Source: Plasmopara viticola
Lineage: Eukaryota > Oomycota > Peronosporomycetes > Peronosporales > Peronosporaceae
Reading direction: 5' to 3'
Assembly (NCBI GenBank): GCA_001695595.3
Contig: MBPM02000051.1
Span: forward strand, 248,001-312,000
DNA length: 64,000 nt
Positions 15,095-25,003 of this stretch are shown here, in pieces (the first letter of the stretch is position 1; each line of letters starts with the position of its first letter). A model generated the notes under the pieces. It worked only from the letters and a program-made list of their open reading frames with translations. It ran no database searches and was not told the origin of the DNA. Position numbers and translations under genes: made by a program.

Positions 15095-18000
15095 CTAAGA
15101 CTCGCCGCTATAAATGGTGTTTCGCTCAGAAGAGGGATCATTTTGCGGCTTTGCCACAAGCGAAATGCTGCGTTCAGCAGACACAGCGAAAACAGCTCCA
15201 GTAAGTCGTGAGGTTTGCTTCGTGATCACGCCATTAGCATTAGGATGTACGTTGAGCGCCGATGAATTATTTTCGTTCTCCTCCCAAGCGCTATTGTTTT
15301 CGCTTGCGCTTGACAGCACCTTTTTCTTGCCGTTTGCATTAGCTTTTTTTAGGGCTATGTGCCTCCACTTTTTGTGAAACTCTGTGTCAATCTTGACCGG
15401 CAATACGGAACTCCCCGTTGTTGCTAGTGCTGCAGGTTCCACCACGCGATCCACCACGCTCGTCAGCGCCGAGCGAGCTACCTGCAGCGCCTCGATATAT
15501 TGTCGCAGCTCGTCAAAGATCAACTGGACCGCGTCATCGTGTACCTTTTGGTCTGAAATCCAAACCAACCCGGTCTCTGTCATGCGCGCAAAGCAAGCCA
15601 GCGATCGGTGCACATACTGCCGGTAGTACGAAATCGTACGTTGTGCACGTAATTCCTTTGCCGCGATCGCATACTCGGCGGTGTAATTAAGATGCGTAAA
15701 TGGAATTGAATGCAGCGCTTCGCAACAAAAGTCAAAGCGTTCAACCAGCGCCTTCTCGATCATGCTTTCTTCAAACGGACAGTCAATCGGAATGAAAATT
15801 GGACTATTGAACGGATGAAGGGCAAGGTTGCTCGAAATTCCGTTCTCAGTCACTTTCTGTAAATCCAAGCCAAGCTGCTTTGCGCGACGGCTCAATCCTG
15901 TAATGAGATCATCAACAAGGGAACTGCGGCACACAAGCCATTGAATTTCGACGTGGTAGCACTGAGTTGGTCGCACTTCCGTGTCCACTTTCGCGATCAC
16001 CCAGTTTTGGCTCGTGACGGTATCACTTGTGTGCAGTAGCATTTTCACGCTTTGCTGGCCCACGCACTTGAAGGCTTTAATTCCACTTGTCGGCATAATT
16101 TCCTCCCAATCCGTCGAAATATTTACGTTTGGAAAATTAGTGCTCGCATTAGCCTTAGCTCGCAAAAACTCCAAGAATTTACAACATCCCTTCGTATATT
16201 CTCGTAAGGTTTCTGTTCACAAGCAGGCATTGCTAAACTTGTGATTTGCTGAAAGAAAGATAAAAAATGCAATAATAATTCTTACCTTGATTGGCAACAT
16301 CAGAACCATTGAGGCGAGGCGGAAATAGGCAATAAAAGCTGCGTTTATAGCGAATACCTTCACTCATATCATCAATATAGCCGCAAATCAGCTGATCCAA
16401 GTAATTCCATTGATACTCAATCTTAGGATATTTGCGAAATTCCTGCGCAACAGTAACAAAGTGATTGACGATAGGCGACCAAAGCGAGTATCGATACTCC
16501 ATAATGTCTACATCGGACCGTGTTGTCACCTTCTGAAGATATCGCTTAACATCGATTGTCTGGGTTTCTTCGTTGTATGCAATTTCATGAATTCGATGTC
16601 CCATGCTTAGTCGAAAGACAGTGCCCCCCTTTTCCCCAACTTCACGCTTGTCTTCAGCCGAAACGAGCTGAAAATCTTGGGACAGCCGTTGCGCCACCAT
16701 TTCGAGAACAAGTTCACGGTTATCGCGGAATGTCATTCCATTTTGCTCGTCGCGCTCAGGAAGCATGACGCTGTAAAATGACTCTGTGTAGTGTGCTTGC
16801 AACTCTTTGGGGGTTGGCATAAAATCGCTTGCGAGCGGCAGAATCGCCGGAAAGCATAAACTTCGCCAATTCAATACGTTTCGTGCAAGCTGATACTGTT
16901 TGTCTTCATACGGCCGCACTTGACTCCACCGACGCTGATTGCTCGTGAGTTGCTTCAGCATAGATGCCTGGGAGTGAAAAATATCTTCTTTTACTGCGCC
17001 TTCGGCAGGACGCAAGACTGGACTAGTATTGTATAATGTTTGAATAGGTCCACTGTTGTCACTTAGGTGAAGGGACTTAGGAAACGAGCTTGAAATAGGC
17101 CGAGTTTTGTCCTTTTCATCACCCAACGATCCCACTTTGGCTTCCAGACTCCCGTGATCAGTCATATCAACGTACAGTGGATACGACTCGTGCCGCTTAA
17201 ATTGACGCCAAGGGCCTCCAGAACGATATTTACTCTCGATTGCATTGGCTGCTAAGCTTGACTGTACTTCCATGTTTCCCACCTTTTTCTTTGTCATTGC
17301 CGTTAAAAGCGATAGACCAATACGAACTGGCGGAGTTGAGGCCAAACGAAAAGTCGTGTCGCTGTCTGATGACTTATGCGCAAGTTTGGACGCTAGCGCA
17401 AGCCCAAACACTTCATCGTCATATCTTTCAAAGTCATGCAGAAGCTTGGTTTGTTCAGACAACGAGAATGATCGCGCTTTGGTCATGACCTTTCCTTCGT
17501 CCGACAGAGCGTCATCGGCGAATGTCATGGAGGACGCACGAGCGCGAACAAGATCACTATTCGGATCGGAAGATGTAACATTGTCATAAGGAGAGCCTCT
17601 AGCCAAGGGTGTGAAGTCATGATCCAATTTATCTCCGTCCCTATCACTATGAAATGACTCTGTTCTTTTAAAATTATGCAACAAACTTTCCAAAGGCTTA
17701 GGTAGCGAGGGATAGCCACAGATTGTAGAGTCATTGTCCTTGAACATTCGACACATTGGAAGCGGCTCGAACATTTTATGCTTTGGGTTCTTTGGGGCGC
17801 AGATGTCACAATATTGGGTTATGTCTTCATCGAGCGGACACGTGTGTGGAAGTAGCATGTCTTCTTGTACAAACCATAAAGGAATCCATAAGGGAACGAT
17901 GTAATTTTGACGGTTTTTTAGAAGCTGCAAGCAGTACTTGCATAACTGGCCAATTCGCATAGACGAAACCCCAGCGTCTGGTGCCGCCGACTGTGCTTCG

Positions 18001-19667
18001 GTAAATGTGTCATTTGAGCTTGCTCTCGACCGTCGTCGATACCCGTTTTTTAAATTGTGTGGATTGCTGTAATTGCACAAACACAGTTCAACCGCATAAT
18101 TGTCTTCTTTACGGCCAGGAAGCTTTATTTCAGACAAATTGGACTGCTTAAAGAGAAAAAGCGGGCATTTATGGAGTGGGCGGGACGCCAACGAGATTAA
18201 ATCGATACCTATTCCATGGTCCATCATGCGCTGCTCTGTTATCTCGGACAGCCACTTGTTAACGGAGAAAATGCCATTACCAGGAGTGATAAGCACAACG
18301 CTCTGACCGCTACGTGACAAATCACGGTCAATGTAATGTTTCTCGAATATGTTAAGCACAAGATTTACAGCTTCTAGCAAATTTCCGTCACGAGCTTTAG
18401 AGGGGATGCCTGGTCGCGGACTAGAATTATCTGAGTTAACATCTTGAATGGACGCAACCTGACAATCTGCCGAAGGTCGCCAACCACATCTCCTTGGAAA
18501 TGCATTCATTTCCTCTTTAAGTCGCACAAGCAACGATTGCACATCCGCAATGATGCTGTCAAATGCGACCATTTTGTAGAAATCTTGGTAATGCCTGCCA
18601 TCTTCGTCGACGCCAATAGAGAAGCAATCCCTTCTTTCATATGGAAACGGCGATTCTTTTTCATTGCCAGCTGCACGAGCTTGCATTTTTGAAGGAATGA
18701 AGGTTGAAGGGGAACAATGTGCTGCAAAGCTTGAATAACTTTGAACTTGGTCCAATTCCGGGTAGAAGCACCTTGAATAAAATAGAATCGTGAGGCTGTG
18801 TGAGACTTTGTGCTTCATCCACTTTTCCAGCACATTGCGCACGACCGTGAGCAAAATCTCTGAGTAAAGCATTCCGGAATTTGCCATATCCCACATCTCA
18901 GGGCTTATTTGCACCAACCACATGATGCGCGACGTCCGCGAGCGAAAGGTGAACCTAGTTTTTCTTGAAATGACTCCGCTGCGCACCTTCTCGCCACCAG
19001 AACGCACGTCCAGCACCTGCCATCTTGTTCCCTGTACTCTAATCGTCTTGCCCACGTACAGAGCCGTACCCACCATGGACTGCTTTAGATACATTAGGTC
19101 TCGCCTGGACATAAAGTGATCCTTCAGCGAGACCTCCACAAAGTCCACCTCGACATTTGTCTTGGGAAGAAACCGCACGGTAACGTCCTTAAACGGTGCC
19201 AGCTGAAAGATTGCGGCCGTGTCTTTCAGCACACTTACCTGCATTTTTCCCTTGACTGGTTCCGCGCTGCTATTTGGAATTTCAAGCAGCAAATGATTCT
19301 GCGAAGAGCCTCTGGCGTAGGCAGCTGCCGCGCCATCCAAAGCAACGAGGTGTGGGTCACCCGCGAGCTCTGGGTGGAAAATCTCAACCACATAATCCTT
19401 CCAGATGAGTTCCTTCAACTGTGGAAAATTTTCTGGATTTAGTACTATCTCTTCGCCGTTTTGAAATTCGTGGCCGTGAACATGCAATTTTATCTGTGCT
19501 GTAGCGTGTACTGTCGTCTGCCGCTTTTTAGGCGTCGCAGCGGTGGCAGTGGCTGCTTCCGCGGAGCCTGGCAAACTTCTTGAAGTAGTCGTTGTAGACA
19601 ATTCTGTGGACGCAGTGACGGCAGCTTTGGCCTTGACGGCGCGTCTACGTTCGTAGCGCCGACGCAT
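15095..19667 (-). CDS. IML1: Iml1/DEPDC5-like GATOR1 complex subunit
   Basis: This encodes the Iml1/DEPDC5 subunit of GATOR1, which in yeast and animals acts with Npr2 and Npr3 as the GTPase-activating complex for Rag GTPases and restrains TORC1 on vacuole or lysosome membranes. Two exons, 19667-16286 and 16212-15095, are joined across a 73-nt GTAAG intron; the coding length is 4500 nt (1499 residues), near the usual 1500-1600. The basic, Ser/Thr/Ala-rich N-terminus precedes the conserved domain, with NPENFPQLKE and DYVVEIFHPE at about residues 77-100. A MWLVQISPEMWDMANSG block follows, then SLTILFYSRCFY. The region QSVVLITPGNGIFSV followed by ITEQRMMDHGIGIDLI is diagnostic for the family. 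FRLSMGHRIHEIAYN and YQWNYLDQLICGY lie before the intron. I see no convincing DEP domain where other family members have one. The start is the first ATG of the open frame. The gene lies 386 bp downstream of the cornichon gene on the same strand. Identity is very likely; the exact splice acceptor is an inference. Confidence 0.93.
16213..16285 (-). other. Iml1 intron (73 nt)
   Basis: The donor CAAG/GTAAG is at 16286/16285 and the acceptor ACAG/AA is at 16213/16212. An earlier pyrimidine-rich acceptor near 16.25 kb would run into a stop, so the later one that restores the frame (phase 1, giving QETLREYTKGCC) was chosen. Confidence 0.75.
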
Positions 19668-20053
19668 GCTGATCTGGAATTACATGTGCTAAATCCTAAT
19701 TTGTGGTTTAATATGGAGCAGAAAGACTAAAATTGGGCTACATTAATTACTGCGTCCATCGCCTTGTGAGTTCCAAGTGCGTCCCACTTCTTTATCCTTT
19801 TGTGCACGTCCTAGCAATACGACGGGTGCTAAGCGAATTATCCAAGCTAAGAGGAATTGATGTTTTCTCATCGTCAGTCAAAATAGAACCTAATCCGGCC
19901 GCTAATTTCGTAACAATGCCGTCATTGTTACTTAGGCGCGCTTGCCTCCCTTCCGCTCTTTCGCTGAATTAACGATGGCAGATACCATCCTGTGGTCGAA
20001 AAGAAGTTGGGTTTTAGCAGTGAGCACGATACAGATGTCAAAAGATTGACAGC
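19668..20053. other. Intergenic between cornichon and Iml1
   Basis: This 386-bp spacer separates two minus-strand genes and must hold the cornichon 3' end and the Iml1 promoter. No core promoter motif stands out to me. Confidence 0.5.
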
Positions 20054-20674
20054 CTATGCGCACCAGAACATGCCATAAATGATTTGAACGCCGTACAAAA
20101 CTGTTCTAGCAATGGACTCCAGGCGAGCCTGCTGCAAGTTTTTAAAGCGCAAGATTTCCGTCGGGTCCATCATGTGCTCATTCCGCATATACCTGCAATC
20201 ATTTAAATCAAAGAGAACAACAGCCTAATTGCTTACTTTGTCTTGAAACAGTACTAGCAAAAGAGTTGCGGCAAGCATATACCGTCGAGCATGCCACACA
20301 GCGATAGGAACATTAAACAGGAAAACCCATGGTGCCCACGCCAGCAGGCACAAGAGCATGAGAATGCCGTGCAGAATCATCTCCGGATCTGCCGCAGCAA
20401 TAAGCCAATAATCAGTCGAAGTTCCTACTCAAAAGCGACTTCTATTCGCACAGACTAAACTGTTGAGGCGCTTGGCCACGTCGGCCGGGTTCAGATGGTC
20501 CAGCTCCAGCTCATCGAGGGTGATAAGCTAACAAATACTTCTCGTCAGCGACAGCAGCAACAATCTAGACAAGTTCATCCTTGAAAAAGAGATATTTGGC
20601 CTTACCCAATAGCCGTTGAGGAACGTGAGAGCCACAATGTCGGTGAAGCTTAGCACCGCAACGAGGACTTGCAT
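20054..20674 (-). CDS. Cornichon/Erv14-family ER cargo receptor
   Basis: A small multi-pass membrane protein of the cornichon/Erv14 family. These are cargo adaptors that sort transmembrane proteins into COPII vesicles at the ER. Four exons were rebuilt: 20674-20606, 20527-20452, 20388-20283 and 20192-20054 (390 nt, 129 residues), all with GT-AG introns of 63-90 nt. Visible family features are the N-terminal hydrophobic helix (MQVLVAVLSFTDIVALTFL), the acidic segment ITLDELELDHLNPADV matching the ADLEADYINP-type segment of Erv14, a VYPEMILHG motif, a second hydrophobic block ending FLFNVPIAVWHARRYM, the DPTEILRF segment, and a last hydrophobic helix ending IIYGMFWCA. The length matches the usual 130-160. 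The start aligns with other family N-termini. Only 134 bp separate its start from the proposed katanin start, suggesting a shared divergent promoter. The exon 2 donor was chosen because it gives SLVYPEM in frame. Confidence 0.88.
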
Positions 20675-20808
20675 CGCTTCCTCCTGATGTGTCAAAAAAG
20701 GACTACTTTTCAAGAATTTTAATTGGCAGGTGTCTCATACAAAGTGTAAGTGCTAGGCCCGCTCAGCAAGAGTCGCTGACATAGCGACTTAAGGTCACTG
20801 CACCGGAC
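20675..20808. promoter_or_regulatory. Putative divergent promoter, cornichon / katanin p80
   Basis: This 134-bp spacer lies between two genes transcribed away from each other, so it probably carries both promoters (inference from layout). I could not assign a definite initiator or TATA element. Confidence 0.4.
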
Positions 20809-23381
20809 ATGGCGCTCGCTCGGCACTGTGCGCCATATCATTCCTTTTAGAAACTTAAAAAAAAAACTTAATTGTCACCCTCTTGTCCTATGGATTTTGT
20901 GTTGAGATAGCGCATTTTCTGGCGCATTCCAGCAATGTCAACTGCTTGCGCTTTGGTCACAAATCGGTAAGAATGCGTCCGACGGTGCTGTGGTTCGAGC
21001 GTGAAGTTTATATTACTTATTGTAGGGACAAGTTGCTGCAACTGGTGGAGATGATAATATGGTGAACATCTGGCGGATGCGCGAGGCGGAGACCAAGAAC
21101 ATTATGGTGCGAGGCCAGACCATTCGACGATTGCACCAAAATAAGCAGCTGTCCAAACAACCACTTAATGAGCAACTATTCAAGCAATTGACGTATTTGT
21201 GTTTTTTTGATAGAGTCTGTCAGGCCATCAAAGTGCTGTTGAGAGCATTGTGTTCGATCCAGCAGAGTGCAAAGTGGTGGCTGGCTCCCAAGCCGGGTCT
21301 ATTAAGGTATTCGACCTAGAGGCTGGCAAAGTCAACAGAACGCTAAAGGGGCATATGGCATCAACTGTCACAGTGGATTTTCATCTTTATGGAGACTATG
21401 TGGCCTCTGGGTCGCGAGACACAAATGTCAAGGTGTGGGATTTGCGAACCAAAAGTTGTATGCAGACTTTCAAGGGGCATTTGTCAGAGGTCACAGCCGT
21501 AAGCTTTACGCCAGATGGACGTTGGCTAACTTCAGGGGACCAAGAGGGTGTCATTAAGATTTGGGACCTTACTGCTGGACGCCTTCTCCACGAGTTTCCT
21601 GACCACGGCGGTGCTATCACAAGCCTCGAATTCAACCCGGAGGAGTTCATTTTAGTATCTTCTGCTGCCGATCGCACTGTGCGCTTTTGGGATGTACAAG
21701 AATTCGCTTTGATCGGCGTCACACCTGTCGATAATGCCCCGGTACGTCGGACCTCGATCTACTTATTTGTAAAGAGGAGCGTTTATATTTCATGCGTGGG
21801 GTTTACAATTGCTTAGACTACATCGATGAGTCATACCATTACGGAACCCTTTGGCGGCAAGTATCTGTTTTGTTGCTCACAAGAAGCAATTCGAGTTTGG
21901 TCGTACGAAACTGCGATCGAGGTTAGCAAATATTAATGGACTTATTGTAATTCGAGCTGTAATCTTGCTGCACACTTTTCTATATCAGTGCCACGACAGT
22001 GTCATGATGCCTCGTCAAAAGGAAACAGGCTACGTGGAGATACACGCAGACACAACCATGACGCAAGATATGAAGCTTATGGGTGGGTGTATTCAGAATG
22101 CTTTCGTCTCCGTGTGGGTGCTAGACGTGATGCAGATGCGTCCTTTTAATCGCAAAAACAGTGACAATAGCGACGATAGTGAACATATCGCTGCAGAGGC
22201 CAGGCGAGCGACTCCATCTGGTGCGGAACCTGTTAAACAGTCTGTGGCTGAACTAGTCACTCCTGTTAACGTGCCAGTTGGTGGCGTGTCTATATCTCGA
22301 CGAACACCTAAAATGAATACTGAATTAAACGCCACTGACGGAGCTAAAGCTCATAATATTGAAGAGGTGTCTCAAGATTTAATTACTGCATTAAGCCGTC
22401 CAGCTACTCCCCGAGTTTTAATCCTGCCGTCGCCAGCTGAATCCGTCTTACGCCCTGCACGATGCGCAGAACACTCTGGTAATTTGGTAAAGCTTATCCT
22501 ATTAAGATGGTGCAGAAAGTTAGCAACTTGTATATTCTGCAGTTATTGTGACACGTGCGGTCGGTTCAAGACTAGACGAAGCAAATTCTCGGCAACCAGA
22601 GGGACCTGCAGAGGCGCATGAGAATGCGTTTAATCCATCGTCACCGCCAAAGCAAGGAAAGGATCAGCGTAAGAGAGAGTTGGTGACATCAGAATTTATA
22701 ATGGAGCTTCGTTGCGGCATGGACACTTGCATAAAGGTGTTTAAAGCTCGACAAAAATGCGTTCAGCGGCTATTGATTCATTGGGAAAAGGGACATTTGC
22801 ATGATGGTCTCCGGTTTATTAAAGAATTGCCAAAAGGAAAGCGAGAGGCTGTTTTGGTCGACGTCTTGCGGATGGCAGATTTGCAATCGCTAAATGTCGA
22901 TTTAGAGGCTTGTGAGATGCTACTTCCGCTCGTTATGGAGGTGTTTGAGAGCAAGTTTGTTATGTGAGTAAAACTATCGCCTTTTCTTGCTTGGCTCTGC
23001 CTTAAAGTCTTTCGACTGACGTGTGCATCTCGCCATTTAGATATTTAAACGTTGCCATTGATTCCGGACAAAAATTGTTTGATGCCTTTTCGCCTATCGT
23101 CAAGGACGCCCGCGATGCGCAACAGTATCGCTCGCGTGTGATCAATCTCGCAGGAGAAGAACGGTTGTTATTAAACACATGAGAAGTGATTACTGAAAAT
23201 TTAGCCTGACGCTTGCTGTGTTTCGCTTTCTTATAGAGCCCAGCGATGCCATGCTTGCGACATTTGCTTTCAAGAAATGCACCAGCGCGTGCAGATCTTA
23301 GCTCATAACTGCAGTCACATAACGTTGCAAAGCAAGATTCACACACTTGCAAGAGTGCTCGGCAAATTTTATGATCGGTAA
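20809..23381 (+). CDS. KATNB1: Katanin p80 (WD40) subunit B1-like
   Basis: This is the regulatory p80 subunit of katanin, which targets the p60 AAA ATPase to microtubules and centrosomes or basal bodies for severing. Nine exons were inferred: 20809-20827, 20911-20966, 21026-21106, 21214-21741, 21817-21921, 21989-22478, 22543-22963, 23041-23163 and 23237-23381 (1968 nt, 655 residues, matching human KATNB1). The N-terminal beta-propeller shows HSSNVNCLRFG, QVAATGGDDNMVNIW, GHQSAVESIVFDP, DTNVKVWDLRTKSC, GVIKIWDLTAGRLL and DRTVRFWDVQEFAL, closely matching katanin rather than other WD proteins. A low-complexity linker with Ser/Pro-rich segments follows. From about residue 465 the con80 domain (ELRCGMDTCIKVFKARQKC, MADLQSLNVDLEACEMLLP, then YLNVAIDSGQ) binds p60 in characterised homologues. 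The frame is intact. The first 19-nt exon is the weakest part: the frame of the second exon has no ATG, so a short upstream exon is needed and the one given is only the best nearby candidate. It is convergent with uricase. Confidence 0.9.
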
Positions 23382-23893
23382 GGTATTAATTTCCGGCCAA
23401 AATGTAATGCAGCTGCAGCCGTCAGGAAATGCTGGAGTTTATATTGCGACCTGGCATATACGTCACGTACACGCAGTAATAATATGGTGTTATACTTCTA
23501 AGACAGATCCTCGACTAAAGTGAAATCCTACTTCAACATTTGCGTGATTATTCAAAACTTCACGAGGCAATAGGATGCGCGCTCTTTAATCAATTGCTAC
23601 CAACACTGTATCTCGAATGGTCATCACTCGACCCGGAGCCGGGCTACTAACTCGCACCCTTAAAGCTAATAAGTACAATTTACCTACTAACTCGTACCCG
23701 AATGGGCTGTTTGCTCCACTGACCCATAATATAATTAGGGGTAACTCCAAAATTGGTCAACTGGCTGCAAGCATCCCGCGCTAGAGATAGCTTGCGTGGG
23801 ATCCAAAAGCTTAAGTCTCTTAATTTATCATTATCCTTTTGGCTTAATTTCAAAATCTTGGCACCAATTCTGCCTCAGACAACTTCTTTAATT
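23382..23893. other. Intergenic between convergent katanin and uricase
   Basis: A 512-bp spacer between two 3' ends. It contains a near-duplicate phrase, CTACTAACTCGCACCC at about 23645 and CTACTAACTCGTACCC at about 23684. No gene is seen. Confidence 0.5.
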
Positions 23894-24948
23894 CTAAAGC
23901 TTGGACGTAGAGCGCACCATTGTCGCTGAGATGATGCCATGTGGCTCCTCAATCGGCAGAAATACCTCACCATGTGGGTGAATGTTCCTGCAACCGAATT
24001 GAGAAAGATCAATGGGATTATTGTGGATGTTAGGCATTGAAATCGTGATGTCCCTAACTTGTGGGCACCTCTCTAAGACAGCTTCACCCATTTTGTACAG
24101 TGTATGTTGCACGGCAGGACTGAGTACGCCAACATCGGCCGGGCCTGCGAAGGTTTCTAGCAGCACGCTTTTAATCTCTGCTGCTTTGGAAGTAAAGTTT
24201 CCACCAATGGTATCAGATACGTAGCTCCAAGTGGATGAAATACACGTGCTGACAAGGCGATCGGGCGCGTCTTGCAGCGTTGTGTACTCGTCGCGGAAGA
24301 AATTCACAAAAGCACTCTGAGTGGTTTTGAGCACTTTGAGGCCGTTCACACCGCCCTGCACTGTCATCTTTGGGGGGCCGTTAGCCGACTTGCGCGCCAC
24401 CACACTGCGTAAAAGTAATAAATTAGCTACATTGAAGGATAAGCATTTGTTATACGCTACAGCGGCAGCAACATACTTGGCAGTTAAAAAGCCGGAGCTG
24501 GCGCTGACAAAGGCGTGGTGGTGCATTTTTATTACACCCTTAGAGTCAGGAAGCAACAGACGATCCCATGGCGTTTCAAAGAGCTTCACTTTAGCCACGC
24601 TAATCTGCCAATTCCTTGTGTTAGTTTAAGCCACTAAGTGTGGGGAAATTGCTAAAATCGTACGATCTCTGGATGCTTCGTAATGAAGTGATTGGCTAAA
24701 ATGATGCCAAAATCCTCCAGCGAGGCAAACTCATGCTTCTTAGCCAGCACCCACACAGTGTTCTTTATCGAATCTGTGGGCAGCACGCTGCCGTTATCGC
24801 CGTCATAATAAGCGCTGGCAGCGGGTGCACCTTCTAAAAGCACCTGTGCCTCCAACTGAATTACCGAGTGCTTCTCGGGTGTGCGCGTCACTTTGAGCAC
24901 CCGAACGCGGCCTTTTCCGTGCTCATGCTGCAAAAGCTTGACGACCAT
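23894..24948 (-). CDS. Urate oxidase (uricase), peroxisomal
   Basis: Uricase oxidises urate with O2 to 5-hydroxyisourate, the entry to the allantoin pathway of purine breakdown, and acts in peroxisomes. Three exons, 24948-24664, 24604-24477 and 24404-23894, give 924 nt (307 residues), the normal family length. Hallmarks are the TDSIKNTVW motif carrying the catalytic Thr, HPEI at the exon 1 end, the HHHAFVSASSGFLTA region, VNGLKVLKTTQSAF, FRDEYTTLQDAPDRLVST, and HPHGEVFLPIEEPHGIISATM with the conserved His near the C-terminus. The protein ends in SKL, a canonical type 1 peroxisomal targeting signal. The intron at 24476-24405 is in frame if read through but interrupts the conserved GFLTA/VVARKS join, so it is removed here. 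No broken residues are seen, so the enzyme looks functional. Confidence 0.95.
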
Positions 24949-24998
24949 TTAAGGCGAAGTTGTACTATACTTTTGATTTACGTATGGAGTATAACCTT

Positions 24999-25003
24999 AT
25001 TGG
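24999..25003 (-). promoter_or_regulatory. Possible CCAAT box upstream of uricase
   Basis: CCAAT on the minus strand lies about 51 nt before the uricase ATG, within AGAGCCAATAAGG. Such a pentamer occurs often by chance; its position is the only support. Confidence 0.25.
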
